From NCBI GenBank assembly GCA_963556695.1, contig CAUWAG010000007.1:2914001-2978000 (forward strand): a DNA stretch of 64,000 nt, read 5' to 3'. This DNA comes from Anthostomella pinea. Its lineage: Eukaryota; Ascomycota; Sordariomycetes; Xylariales; Xylariaceae. Numbering within the stretch: the first letter of the stretch is position 1; every line of letters begins with the position of its first letter. The position numbers were made by a program, and so were the translations under genes. Shown piece by piece: positions 1 to 11,597 of the stretch. The notes beneath the pieces were generated by a model, which saw only the letters and a list, made by a program, of their open reading frames with translations, searched no databases and was not told where the DNA came from.

Positions 1-3000
1 TCGCAGTCGTCGAACGGTGGACGAGCACTTCTGGGATGGCTAGATCGGCATTCACCGGACTCATACACTGATTGCAACATACTGTGAGTGTATGTTCATG
101 TTATGCTACTAGTCCAGGTACCCGACAAGTACTGCCGGCATGCCGCCCTGGGTATCTCTAAGTGCGAGGAATTCTACTCCGACTGACGATGCTTATTGCC
201 GACCAGAATGATAGAATGCAACCCGTAGCTCTGGTATGGACTGTGGTGTTGCGTGCTTCCGATCAGTAAGCCGCGGGCCTCGGGACTGGCCTGCTCAGTC
301 GCCTCACGTAGACCGTGACTACGGGGTGGTAGCCTTGCAGAGAAGACCTACAATTCTCGAATATACTCGAACCTTGGCCTCAGTCTGGGCTTCGTAGGCA
401 TCTAGCACACGGGAAAGCCAGGCGCTGGGGGTGATGCGATAAGTCGCTATGCCGTGAACACGAACAGTTGAGATGAACAGATAGGCATATAATGCATGCC
501 GGATATAGTATCGAGGCTGTGTGCTCCCAGGTACTTGAGCTGCTCGTATCCATCCGTCAAGCTGGTTACTAGCCAGTCCAATCATCAGTGCTAACCCTTC
601 AAGCATGAGAGCCGGTAGCGAGATGCAGGCCTCGCCAGCATGATAGGTTTCTGGAAGACATAAGCAGGCGTTGTGGCTTAGACTCGCGACTGCAACCACA
701 CACCTCCGGGCCTCGCCGTTTGGAAAGACGTTGCGCCGGCAGGCTGGAGTCGATACGCGGGCAGAAGTGCGGACCCCACCGGCGGTCAAGAATCGGGAAG
801 TGCGGGTATTTTGGGCCCCCAACTACAGATCTCTTGCTTACATATCCATGTACGAAAGTACCTGCACTGGACATCCAGATGATCATGTTGGTCTCGGCCA
901 CACTGCTGATCTGCTTCGGCCTGCATATGATTACGAGTGCGTAAACCAGATGTTGATGGGTGCCTATTTCCAATGGAGATGTAGGTTGGAAGGCAACGTA
1001 AGGACCGCGTAACACGACGAGAGCGAAGGCTGTTGAATCTGCATTAGGCGTCAGCTTCGGGGCGCCTTTCGAGCTCCCCGGTCCATGAACCCAATTGAGA
1101 GCCTGCGGCTCAACGCCATGGACTCTCGCTAGAATTCGAAAGGCGACGTGGCCTTGTAGATTGCGCCTCCAGCCTAGGTGAATGAAATGGCGGAAATTGG
1201 GCGACTCGTATCTCGCGACAGGCTAGATCCTCCTCGGTTGCTTCCCTGATTCTTGTCTAGGATGCAGTAAGCTAGCCGTCTTGATGTTGATGGCTGCATA
1301 CTCACCTAGAGAGGAAGTATTTGGTTGTGTATACTGTACCTTGCAGCTCTGTGTGCCTTTGAAGCCGGTAATCCGGTTCCCGGCCCTGCTGAATCGTGTG
1401 CTAACGATACTGCTGCAGGTTATCACGGCAAAGTACGGCCGCCGGAAGCAGCAGCCTGCGCCCTTCGCCTTGTCAACCTGATGCACGGAATGATATCTGA
1501 TATCCACATACTCGTAGGCCGCGGACGAATCACATCTCACGGCCAGAGGAGCCGTGAGCTACTGGCTGCAGGCTGGCGCATCTCGGCACCACTGCACCAG
1601 AATGCAGGATAGGCACACAGTCTACAGACCGGGGCTGCCAAGGTGAGATGCAGCCGGGGCAGGACATGGCGACTGCGTGTGAGACTGTGAGTCACAAACT
1701 CAATTCCATTCCGGCATGGTGGAGGAATTGGTCGATCTGATTGATCGGATTCCTCGTTGTCGGACTCGACCTTGCATGCCGGAGTCCTTCCTGATCCAGG
1801 ACAGATATCAGAAGACGAGGGTGGACGCGGGGGAGATTTGTCCTCGTGTGGGGTTGTCTTCGATCCATCTGCATGCGACAGCAAGCGCCAGCTCGAACTT
1901 CGCAATTGCGTGGGTGACTGCCTTGGCCTTGCGCAGAAGGCAGCAAGCAATACAGTATTGTGCATGCGCCGACACCTCGAACTCGTAGGCTTCCACGAAG
2001 AGGCTTACGACAGACTTGCGTGCGTCTCCCATCTGCAGCGTGGTCGATCTGGTCTGCCAGTGCTGCTCGCAACAATCGTCTCGATGAAGCCAGATATGGA
2101 TCTCTCACTTCCAGATGGACCGTACCGAAGCACTGTGTGAGCTTGAAGGCGGAGCATGTGTCTGTGGGTGTCTTTAAAAACAACGGCGTTCGTTGGGAAG
2201 GCCGGACCATTTGCATGTGCACGGCCGCTTTCAATCTCCATCTACCTAGGTATCTCAGAGAGCATCCCCGGTTAATAGCACACATACCTTATGAATGACC
2301 AGATGCCAGGTATTAATGAATGATGGATTGTCAAACGCTCTCATCTGTCCCTGGCTTTGCTTGAGTGTCGGGAGGATATGGTCAATGTTTGGCGGGCATG
2401 TTGCTTCAATACCTATGAACGGGAATGCAAAGGCGCATTTGATGCACATGTCAGGGAATGGATATTTTGCATTTACTGCAGACTTCCTAATCCAGCTGGC
2501 CGAGAGATCAGACCAATCAACTGACATGCAACGCTATCACGAGCCCTCAGCCTTAGACACAGGGGGACTAGCGCGCTTGGCTATGCGAAATGAAACGAGA
2601 AATCCGCATGTACTGTGCGGTGCATTTTGGAAATCGCATTCATGGGTCGCAGCCGGTGATAACGGGGATCGTCAACCTTCAAGTCCGGAACCTCAAGGTA
2701 TGGCGATATGTAGTAGGCAATCTTCATCTTGACTTGCACGTTTCTCGATCAAGTCGCTGCTGATCGTGGAGAACATTGAATATCTGACCACCAACACCGC
2801 GTTCTTCGCAAAGTACCGCATGTCCATTCTCTACTGTGTCTGTATTCTCCTGAAGTGGTGGGAGGAGGCAGTGCGAAGTTGGATTGTGCCGCAGTGGACT
2901 GCACCTGCAGGAATACTACTAAGAGACCGTCAGGGATGCTGCGTTTCCCCTGGCCAAGGAAAGGCGTGTGAGTCATACATACTCTTTGGAGGAGCAACCG

Positions 3001-3298
3001 CAGCAGAAGCAGCAGGCCTGGGTGAGAAACATGGAAGTCCTCGCCTAACCGTTTCAAAGGGCAGATTGCGATGAGTTTGGGGTGGAATGGCCGCAATCAA
3101 GTATTGTTAGTGGCTAGGGCGCAACCTGACAGCCCCTGACGACCCCCTGCGCAGCCAAATTCACCACTGCGGACCCCCCAAAAAGTTCGCTTTCCCGCCA
3201 GCCCCGCTAGGCTCTAGCCCACCCTTCCCAAGAACTGGGTGCGCAGCAAAATTGCTGCCTGGAAAAAATACTAAAGCCTCGCGTCTCCCACACGACCC
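1..3298. other. No recognisable gene
   Basis: Open frames here are short, overlap on both strands and resemble no family I know. An imperfect inverted repeat lies around 1060-1146 (CGCCTTTCGA near the left arm, TTCGAAAGGCG near the right). The last few hundred bases are pyrimidine-rich and are probably promoter and 5' leader of the CPC1 gene. Confidence 0.6.
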
Positions 3299-3394
3299 AT
3301 GCTTCTCCTCTCCCTCTCTTTTTTTTCTTCTCCCACCAACATCCGTACCACATACATAAGAAACCACCGTCACGCATCCATCACGATGCGCTAA
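3299..3394 (+). promoter_or_regulatory. uORF1 region of CPC1 leader (32 codons, or Met-Arg-stop)
   Basis: Two in-frame AUGs, at 3299 and 3386, share the TAA at 3392-3394. The inner one is a minimal Met-Arg-stop uORF with A at -3. The outer one has C at -3 and is a poor start. There is no other AUG between 3386 and 3618. In GCN4/cpc-1 control a short first uORF lets ribosomes resume scanning and reinitiate. That role is inferred here from position and architecture. Confidence 0.6.
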
Positions 3395-3426
3395 GCAACT
3401 CGACCCCGTGACTCCCGCTCCCGTAG

Positions 3427-4080
3427 CCAACAGCCAAAATTCAGTCACCACAGAACACCAGCTTTCTCCCCACTCAACCCTTCCCCTCGGCTCTTCCCTC
3501 ACCGGTTGATCTGAACTACAACGAAGCCTTTCCCAGCTCCTGCGACAGTTCTCTCACCACCGCCACCATTTCCCCCCAGGACTTCACAGTCTTCACCACG
3601 GATTCAACTCAGTCACCATGGCTTCCCTCCAGTTCATCGAGCCTGCCGGCATCATCCGCGCAACAGCACAACTTCCAGCACCCGCCGCAGCAGGACTTCG
3701 TCTTGTTCGACACACCCCAGCCTACGAGAGCGACCGCTAACCGCACTGCCTCCTCGCCTGCCTCAGTAGCAGCAGCATCATTTGGATCTCTAAACAACAC
3801 CCGTCGGAACTCGTCTCATCAAGTACACGATTCTTCAACATCGCCAGCCGCGCTACAGAATCAACGGGTCCAACAGATTATCCAGGCACAAGGGCGCCAG
3901 ATCTCTCCTTCGGCTTACACCAACCGGTTAAACTCTCCTGCGCAAACCCAACACCAACAGTTTTACGCATCGTTCTCAGCTCCATCATCCACTGCTGCAG
4001 TGAACCAGCAGAATCGTTCTGCTCGGCCCCCTGTACCACTCTTCGCACAGGGCATCGGTGGTCAACAGACCGCGGGCAAG
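3427..4080 (+). other. AUG-less in-frame 5' extension of CPC1
   Basis: After the TAG at 3424-3426 the CPC1 frame is open for 218 codons up to the first in-frame AUG at 4081, with no AUG of its own. It reads as protein-like sequence containing QDFTVF and QDFVLFD segments, which resemble N-terminal motifs of CPC1/CpcA proteins. Near-cognate codons in frame include CTG at 3511, ATT at 3568 (GCCACC before it), CTG at 3643 and TTG at 3703. Such conserved extensions translated from non-AUG codons have been reported for Neurospora cpc-1. An unseen upstream spliced exon is the alternative. Confidence 0.65.
3618..3740 (+). promoter_or_regulatory. uORF2 of CPC1 leader (40 codons plus stop)
   Basis: An AUG in strong context (CACCATGG) opens a 40-codon frame ending at TAA 3738-3740. 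It lies in a different frame from CPC1 and overlaps the open CPC1-frame extension. No further AUG occurs until the CPC1 AUG at 4081, 340 nt later. This matches the inhibitory second uORF of cpc-1, which blocks main-ORF translation when amino acids are plentiful. Confidence 0.65.
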
Positions 4081-4848
4081 ATGGATCTTCAAGGTAAATC
4101 ATTTGGCTCCGATTCCGACGAGCATTTAAACTCACACAAGTCAGACGCGCTGAGGAATATTGAGGATTTCACACCCTTCGGGGGTGGAGCCTCGACCTCG
4201 GCCTACTCGTCTCCAGGTCTCGGCAACTACGATGCGAACATCAGCTCTGCTTCGAGCTCGATCGCCAACATGGCCACCATCTCGCCCCAGGACTTGTTCC
4301 TCCGTGAGCCTTTTGCCTCCGCACCCAATTCCTCGGCGCTCACCACCCTGACGACACCCTCGACGTACGGCGAGTCCCCCGACTTCGACAACTATGAAGT
4401 GTCTCCCAACTACAACGGTGGTGACTTTGAGGGCGACACGGGCGCCTGGTACTCTCTGTTTCCAGAGTCTACCAGCACTGAACACCCACAAGTAGCAGAC
4501 GATGACAAGTCTCCTGGCGAATTGGAGGAGGAGCTTGAGGTAATCGAGACCACGTCTCAGCGTCGTCGCAAGTCTGGCAACTCGCCACCCACCGGTGGTC
4601 ATGGTCGACACTCATCTGTCTCTGGTGTGAACTCACGGCGGCGTGACAAGCCTCTTCCTCCCATCGTTGTCGACGATCCCCAAGACACTGTCGCGATGAA
4701 GCGGGCGCGTAACACCCTTGCGGCCCGCAAGTCTCGAGAGCGTAAAGCTCAGAAGATGGAGGAGCTTGAGGAGGAAATCGTCAAACTCACGGAGGATCGT
4801 GATCATTGGAAACGGATAGCCCTGAGCCGAACTGGAGCCTCAAGCTGA
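4081..4848 (+). CDS. bZIP activator of amino-acid starvation response, CPC1/CpcA/Gcn4 type
   Basis: The predicted protein is 255 aa from the first AUG after uORF2 (AAGATGG context). This is close to the usual size of cpcA/cpc-1 products. The C-terminus is a Gcn4-type bZIP. The basic region starts near residue 206 (MKRARNTLAARKSRERKAQK) and is followed by a short leucine-zipper segment ending WKRIALSRTGASS. The middle is acidic and Ser/Pro rich (DDDKSPGELEEELEV), as expected for an activation domain. In this family the protein binds TGACTC-like sites in amino-acid biosynthesis promoters. The single exon and the two-uORF leader indicate translational control by eIF2 phosphorylation. N-terminally extended isoforms from non-AUG starts upstream are possible. 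Confidence 0.9.
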   Translation: MDLQGKSFGSDSDEHLNSHKSDALRNIEDFTPFGGGASTSAYSSPGLGNYDANISSASSSIANMATISPQDLFLREPFASAPNSSALTTLTTPSTYGESPDFDNYEVSPNYNGGDFEGDTGAWYSLFPESTSTEHPQVADDDKSPGELEEELEVIETTSQRRRKSGNSPPTGGHGRHSSVSGVNSRRRDKPLPPIVVDDPQDTVAMKRARNTLAARKSRERKAQKMEELEEEIVKLTEDRDHWKRIALSRTGASS

Positions 4849-7314
4849 CCGGCTTGGTATTCTTATGGATGTGTATTGCATGGATATGAACTGGAGGGGC
4901 AGGCCTTGGGTGGCCTTGCCGCCTCATTCCAAGGAGGCAGTGGTACGAGTCTGACGCTATCGGCGCAGTTAGACAATGACGCCACCTGCCGGGGATTGTT
5001 CTTTGTCGTGATTTTCTCGTGTCGTTCTTAGCTTTCTCGCTGTCGGCCGTATGATGCCCGGCGCAAGAAAAGACCGAGTGTCGGTCAGGTTTCCTATTTC
5101 TCATTTTCAGTATCCCACTTCCATGGTTGATGCTATCTGTCTAGTATTATATGAAATGACCTTCTGGGAATGCCTTATGATCTCTCTGTGCACGTATGTT
5201 TGAGTAACTGTATGATCGTTCGTCCTCCGTAGTGCTTTGGCAGCGGGCAACGTTTTATGGTTGACCTGTCAACACTTTGCACGTAACATTGTATACTACG
5301 CAACGTTGCCGTCGCCATATTTATATGTACTACAGCAACGTTCCCTTCAGACATATCTATATCAGCTTGGTGTAGCAGATTCCCATTGTTCCGTCGCATT
5401 TGGAACATGTTTGGCCCAGCGACTGTTTGACCAAGCCAAGGACCAAACTGACAGCACGCATGTTAGACTTGGACACATCAACAAAACAAGCTCCCTCTTT
5501 CTGCTTGTGGAAGTACATACATACTGCGTAGGGTAAACAGTTGGGAGCTGTACGGTACCCATCGCTGCAGTGAATGTTCCAGATAGTTACACGGGCATAA
5601 TATTTTTGCCTTGTATGATTCTGACGTTTCGGCGGCTGGGAAAGGAGGAGTTTGGGTGGTATGGCATGGCTGCGGATGGGGATATTGGGGGTTGGGGGTT
5701 GGGGGTTGGGCACAGGGGACTGTCCTTGATGGGTAGGTAGGTATGTGCTTGGGCGTGGGAGGCGATGAACGGTGGACGGTAGAGGATGGACGGTGGCTCT
5801 CTCGTCGGGTGTTTGAAGTGGCAGGTAGGGTCTTCAGCTTCGAACTGGAGATGGTCGAGGTACTTAAAGTAGTCAGTCTAAGGTGGTGAAGTCCTACCTG
5901 GGTTTGGATATCTTCAGGTACGCAGACACGGGCACTTCCGTATATCTGGTGCCCTTGGTAGCTAGATCGGGGGCTTGGTGATGATGATACTAACGACGAG
6001 GGTTTTATAGGAGACGAGCATTTAGATGTTGAGAGATTGATGCATTGTATTGATGACGTGGTCTCGGAGATGCTTACCTTAGGTGTGTATCTGTATATGT
6101 AGCTGCCTCTATGGTCGACTAGTACCTCTCTCCGTACGACGTCCATGTCGTCTCCTCTCCTCGCCATAGTACGTTTTCCACTATTGGAACTCAGATGATA
6201 AAGGTAAGGACGGAAGGATATCAAAGCAAGGAAAGGGTGCTCGAGTAACGTCATGAAGCCGTGTTCCCTGCTGAGGCGAGCCAGCAGTACGCGCTGAACA
6301 CATATGAGCTCCATGTGCAAGGGGATTCGAACATCACTCAGCTGTATCTACGATAAAATAATGATGTTGAAAAGCCTGGTCCGCCTTAGGTAGAAGGAAC
6401 TAGAGAAATACACAGAGGATTCTCGAGCAGGTGTGACCATCATCAATCACCTGGTTCAGCGTATATTCAAGGGCAGCCCAGCCCAACCAAGACTTAAATC
6501 TGGCAAATGAGTACCTACATTCGAAGGACGTGCTTCAGAGACGATAATTGACTAAAGCTCCTGGAAGCTGGTAGTACCTGTGCTGCGTATCCACTGCCAT
6601 TTTCCCCCTGGCCCTTTGCTGCTCGAGGAAGATGGGAGCTTGTCGTTCTGCAGCGGCCCCTTTGACGGAGTCAAATATCAGCAGTCAGTCGAACGAGAAC
6701 CGACTTATCGGAGGAGCGATCACTTTAGATTCCTGCTCTGGTTCCGGCAAGGACGATAGAGGTTTTGAGATGGTTCAGATCAAACCGACTCGGCCTCAAG
6801 ACCAGAGCAGGTCTGGAAAGAGATACCCAACACTACCTTAGGATGGACATTACCTGCCTAGGCATTCTTGACGTATTCACTTATGAACTCCTTGCAACGG
6901 AATAAGCAGCGATGAGGTGGTTATTCCAGTCGTTGACCACGGGCGTAAATGCTTATTCCAGGTGCTTATGCGGATTTTCATATCAGCCGTTTGTCAGAAG
7001 GTTGGTAGGTTGACAGATGTTGATTCATCTATCTGAAGTGTCATCTCCTCGACATTGGGAGTTTGTTACTGGGTATGAAGCTAAGTTACATGGCTAAGTG
7101 TTTTCTGCGATAGGAGCATCATGCTCGTCATTGTGTGTGCATACGGAGTTCGGAACATGATGAACAAGCGACCTGATGTTCATCTCAGGGCTCTGCTACA
7201 CATACTGTGGTGCATAGTTGCCCTTGTCGGCGCCGACTAGGTATTTGTCGATCGGGGTGTCCGTCATGGCGACATGTTGAAGGCCAACCAACCATGCTGT
7301 GACATGCCGGAGGT
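4849..7314. other. CPC1 3' region and intergenic; no convincing gene
   Basis: A 280-codon open frame on the minus strand (5478-6320) is low-complexity Pro/Ser/Thr sequence and partly the complement of a G-run. It resembles nothing known. I see no spliced gene. A G-rich tract is listed separately. Confidence 0.55.
5674..5710 (+). repeat. G-rich tandem tract, possible G-quadruplex
   Basis: GGGGATATT is followed by three copies of GGGGGTT and a final GGG. Four or more runs of at least three G separated by 2-5 bases meet the usual G-quadruplex pattern. It lies in the CPC1-PEX20 intergenic region. Confidence 0.7.
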
Positions 7315-8553
7315 TTACTCGTTGGCTTCCTCCTTGACAGTGGGCGGCTTCTAGTGAATCCGGATTAGCGAAGTGACGATGAACTGATGATATCGGGTGC
7401 ACGAACCTGGCTGCCACCCGCACTCGCTGTCTCGACCAGGTCATTATCTTGTACAGCAAGCTCTTGAGATGCGATCCGTCGCATGACGCGAAGGAAGGCA
7501 GAGTTCTTAAACTTCTCGCTTTCATTGTCCGAGACCGAGTCCACGAGCTGTTGGGCGGCATGCGCGAGTGCGGTGTCAGAATTGCCCATCTTCGGGGCTT
7601 CGGTCAGGTCGATAAATCGATGGGTATCGACGGACGGGTCCATGAGTTGATGGGCGTCGTCGGACTGGCCCTTCTTCTTCTGTTCCTTGCGCTCGACATC
7701 CGCTTGCCACAGGTTCACGAGTCTTTCACCCTCCTTCTGGGTGGACCGGTTCCATTCATCCTTAAAGTTGGGGACCGTGTCTTGCTCCGATGCATCCTTC
7801 TTCTGGGAGGAGCCGTTTTGCTCCATCCACTGGTTCATGGCTTTGTCGAACTCGGCATTGCTTGCCGACTGATTGACACCGGCGAGAGGGTCATAGGCAA
7901 CTAGAGATGGGGAGTTAATCAGACGCAGGAACAAAGACTGGGAACTGCTTACGCTGCTGAACACCAGGTGTAATGCCATATTGGTGTCGCGCCTGGGGAT
8001 GAACGGCCGCCGGGGTTTGGAACGAGATGGGCGCAAAGGCCGGTGGTCCGATGAACTGGCTACGCCAACCATGTTGGAAGACATTGGGACCGGCAGTGCC
8101 GCCCAAGTTCAAGCCCTGGAATTCCTGAACCCATCCTCCATGAGGAACTGCCGAATGCTGCTGTCCTCCAAACTGCTGAGGTATAACCGGCTGAATAACC
8201 CCATCTTGATTCCAAAAGGGGGGGTCGGCCCGGAGGCGAGCACCATAGGTTGGATGAGTTCCGTTTCTAGCAGAACTGAACTGGGGCGCGGGACTGAACT
8301 CCGGCAGCGGGGTGGCGGCACCTTGAAAGCTTGCAAACTGACCGGCAGCGACCGGCTGAGCCGCGGCTGATCGGAAGGACTTTTTCAAGTGTTAGTATCG
8401 GTGCAAATGACAATGGGCATACAATGGATCACTAACCTGTCCATGCTGAACACTGGAGGTGACGCGGTCCTGCTGAATTGCTCGGTCTTGGTTCACCTTC
8501 TGGGACAAGCCCTTGAAAGGGTTGGAAGAGGAACCGCAAGCATCATCGGCCAT
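7315..8553 (-). CDS. Peroxin 20, PTS2 import co-receptor
   Basis: Four exons (8553-8437, 8379-7953, 7900-7407, 7350-7315) give 357 aa. Introns are 57, 52 and 56 nt with consensus sites; the first has TACTAACAC next to its acceptor. The N-terminus, MADDACG followed by QDR repeats, carries the conserved cysteine (residue 6) of Pex20/Pex5-type receptors, which is ubiquitinated for receptor recycling. WxxxF/Y motifs that bind Pex14 are present: WVQEF at about residue 122 and WRSQF at about 144. A third W-containing segment lies in the charged C-terminal half. Pex20 partners Pex7 in filamentous fungi to carry PTS2 cargo into peroxisomes. It is divergent from SEC13. Confidence 0.9.
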
Positions 8554-9454
8554 CGTGACTGGTAGTTCTTGGTGGTTCGGTGTAGTTCAGTAGAGGGGAG
8601 TGATGCTCAGTGTGAAGGTAGTTTTGCAGAGGCGAATCCTCGTTGCACGCCGGATCTCAGTTGTGTGGCGATACCGAGGTCGGATGGTGACGTTGGGTGT
8701 GCAGTGGCAGAAAGCGGTGCAAGCTTGGGATGGCTGCTGGTAGACGAGTGCAGGCAATCAAAGAGAAGGCCGGCGAGAAGGGAAGTGATGTGTTCGCCGT
8801 GAGATGCAGCAGACTGGCACGCGTCCGAAGGATGGCGAGTGGGAAGTTTGTGAAGGTTGAAAGAGGAAGAAGCCCTACTTTGGCAGAATGGAATTTGACT
8901 TATACCAAACAATAGGGCTAGGCATGTTTGGTAGCGACATTACGCTTCCCAGGCCGCTGAGGATATGTCTGTGGATGATGGTTGGACTCACGATACAGGG
9001 AGTTCATGGTCGACTTCAGCATCACAAGGACATCAAAGGGCCGTTAAACCTCAGCCTCGGCACCGGTAAAGGCCCACAGCCACAAGTACCCGGCATGCTG
9101 CGTTCAACCGCCGATCTCGCCTGCAGACGTACCCTGTTGGAGGCCCGTGCGCAGCGCTAAGGCAGATCTTCGGATTCAAACGCTAAGGACACTGGTCCGT
9201 GCGCAACGCAGATGCCGCTGTGGTGGCCAGCTGGCAGCGTTGAGTGACGTCTGGTTTGTTGTGGTGGAGGTGGAGCTCTGGAATTGCGGGAGGCTCCAGA
9301 GTCAAGACCGGTCAACTGGGGGCTCTCGAAAGGGACAAGTAGAGGCCAACGCGACAACAACCTTCCAGCTTGAAGTTTGCATATCTACCCAACCGCAACA
9401 CTCCATCTCGATATCACACAGTCTAGAGCTGCTGTGATTCATCTCTCTTCCAAA
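8554..9454. promoter_or_regulatory. Divergent promoter region between PEX20 and SEC13
   Basis: About 900 bases separate the two divergent start codons. No convincing gene is seen, although several short frames are open. The last 60 bases before the SEC13 AUG are C/T rich, as is common near fungal transcription starts. Confidence 0.5.
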
Positions 9455-10619
9455 ATGGTACATCTTCCCGAGCAATATTCCATAACACAAGCCACGTCTT
9501 GGAAAGTGGTAGCTAACCTTCATCACAGGCGCAGGTCATATCGAATTCCGGCCATGATGACATGATTGTACGTGCCCACCCGACTTCGATACCAAGGCCC
9601 GATAGATCCTATCCACGGATCTCGACCATGGAGGACTGCTGAGCATCCAGCTCAGCCAGGCGCATGGCAGGACTGGAATCACCACTAATACTTCCTAGCA
9701 CGATGCGGTCCTCGACTACTACGGACGACGCCTTGCGACGTGTTCTTCGGACAAGACCATTAAGATCTTCGAGATTGAGGGCGAATCACAACGGTTGACC
9801 GAGACATTAAAAGGGTACGGGCTCTTCTGCTTTGCTGTAGGTCTCATTGCTGACGGCCATGGCTATAGTCACGAGGGAGCAGTATGGTGTGTCTCCTGGG
9901 CGCATCCCAAATACGGCAATATCCTCGCTTCGGCAGGCTACGATGGCAAGGTCTTCATCTGGCGCGAGCAATCCAACCAATGGCAAAAAATCTTCGACTT
10001 CGCCCTCCACAAAGCCTCTGTCAACATGGTCTCGTGGTCACCGCACGAATCGGGCTGTCTCCTTGCCTGCGCCTCCTCCGATGGCTCTGTATCTGTTCTC
10101 GAGTTCAAGGACAACAACTTCTCCAACGTTCTGTTCCCCGCCCACGGCCTCGGTGTCAACTCGGTCTCGTGGGCCCCGGCCACTACACCTGGTAGCATCG
10201 TCTCATCAGCACCTACAGGATCCGGCGCTCTTGGACAGCGTCGCTTCGTGACGGGCGGCTGCGATAACGTGTTGAAGCTTTGGACCTACGACCCGGCGAC
10301 CCAGAACTACAAGCAAGAGCGGGAACCCCTGACAGGCCACACGGACTGGGTGCGCGACGTGGCGTGGAGCCCCACGGTGCTGCAGAAGAGCTACATTGCA
10401 TCAGCCTCGCAAGACAAGACGGTGCGCATCTGGACGAGCGACAACGCAAGCCAGGGACAGTGGTCGTGCAAGGTGCTGAACTTCGATGCGGTGGTCTGGC
10501 GGGTCAGCTGGAGTCTGAGCGGGAACGTGTTGGCCGTTAGTGGCGGCGACAACAAGGTCTCATTATGGAAGGAGAACCTGCGAGGCGAGTGGGAATGTGT
10601 CAAGACAATGGAGGAATAG
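9455..10619 (+). CDS. Sec13, COPII coat and nuclear pore WD40 protein
   Basis: Exons 9455-9457 (the ATG alone), 9529-9567, 9699-9814 and 9869-10619 give 302 aa, the normal Sec13 length. The start reads [23 protein letters not shown], followed by [13 protein letters not shown] and repeated WD-type blades ending [12 protein letters not shown] and GEWECVK. This is the six-bladed open propeller that pairs with Sec31 in COPII coats and with Nup145C in nuclear pores. Intron 1 begins directly after the AUG (ATG|GTACAT) and ends CACAG after a GCTAACC branch site. Intron 3 is 54 nt, a multiple of three, and contains no stop, so its retention would add 18 residues in frame. Confidence 0.95.
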
Positions 10620-11597
10620 GTGATCCTGTTCGGCCTAGAGTCGGGTGGGTTGGCAGGGGGCGGACAACGGAATACAGAGTTCTGAAAAGCCTGGCGTTTA
10701 GGACCATGGGCGGTCTATAGTCGGCGGGTTAGCCGAATAGAGGAGAACATGCAGCATTTTCTTGTGGATTGTGATCAAAAGTTACGAGATGAATGTGATA
10801 TCCTACAGTGCAGACGGTTGATACTGGACTTGAATTCTGGGCGGGAGAAGGATGCAACAATATCATGGCATGTGACAATGGTTGCCTCTAATAAAAAGCC
10901 AGAAAGAAACACGAGCATCGAGTCAGCCAAAGCCAAAGCTTTTGTGGTATTCGTTGTCTATCTGCGTTTGTCATGGCCTTCAAAAGTGGTGCCTGTAAGC
11001 AGTATGTATGGGAATTTGCAAATATTGATAGCAAAGGAAGATCTAATGATCCCAATCAAAGTACCACATGGTTCTACATCAAGTAAAGAAACTCGTCATG
11101 GTCAGAATTTGTGGTTGCATGTACCTGTAGATCCATGTGGTGACCCTCCAGATCTTGGAAGAGAGCCCATCTTGAAGTTGATGGAAGTAAGGTATTGGTA
11201 AAGTAAGAGTGCTGGGCGGCTGGCCAACCAGTAGTAGCGCAGCAACGCAGTGACCACCCCGCCATCCAGGGGGCGTGCTTGTTGAATTGTGGAAACCATG
11301 ACCAGGAGAGATGCCCGGATGCATTTCCCATAATACCTACATAATACTGTCTGACAGTCCAACTTCACCAACATCCGCATCGCTGACTGCAAGCATTGCC
11401 TGTTCCAGTCGTTGGCTCCAACAATCTTTTGTCCAGATTCCCACAGCCAACTTGGCACCTTTTCGAAGTGTTGTTCTGTCCAATGTTCACTCATTGAAAG
11501 CCTATCAGTCCGCATCCAGCTGCGACTAATCAGCCAGTCGCGCAACCGCCGTGTGTAATCGTGAACCGCCAACACCACCCTCCATCCCGCCGCCACG
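10620..11597. other. SEC13 3' region and upstream region of the Whi2-like gene
   Basis: A 150-codon open frame at 10749-11201 starts just 130 bases after the SEC13 stop and has no recognisable motif. It is more likely 3' UTR or chance. Bases 11330-11597 probably contain the promoter, and perhaps a first exon, of the next gene. Confidence 0.5.

Noticed and set aside
5478..6320. 280-codon minus-strand open frame
   Set aside because: Low-complexity Pro/Ser/Thr sequence, partly the complement of a G-run, no domain and no supporting splice or start signals.
6300..6390. Possible minus-strand tRNA because of a GTTCGAATCC-like T-loop
   Set aside because: No matching acceptor stem, D-arm or A-box at the right distance.
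10749..11201. 150-codon plus-strand frame after SEC13
   Set aside because: No motif, overlaps other frames, most likely SEC13 3' UTR.
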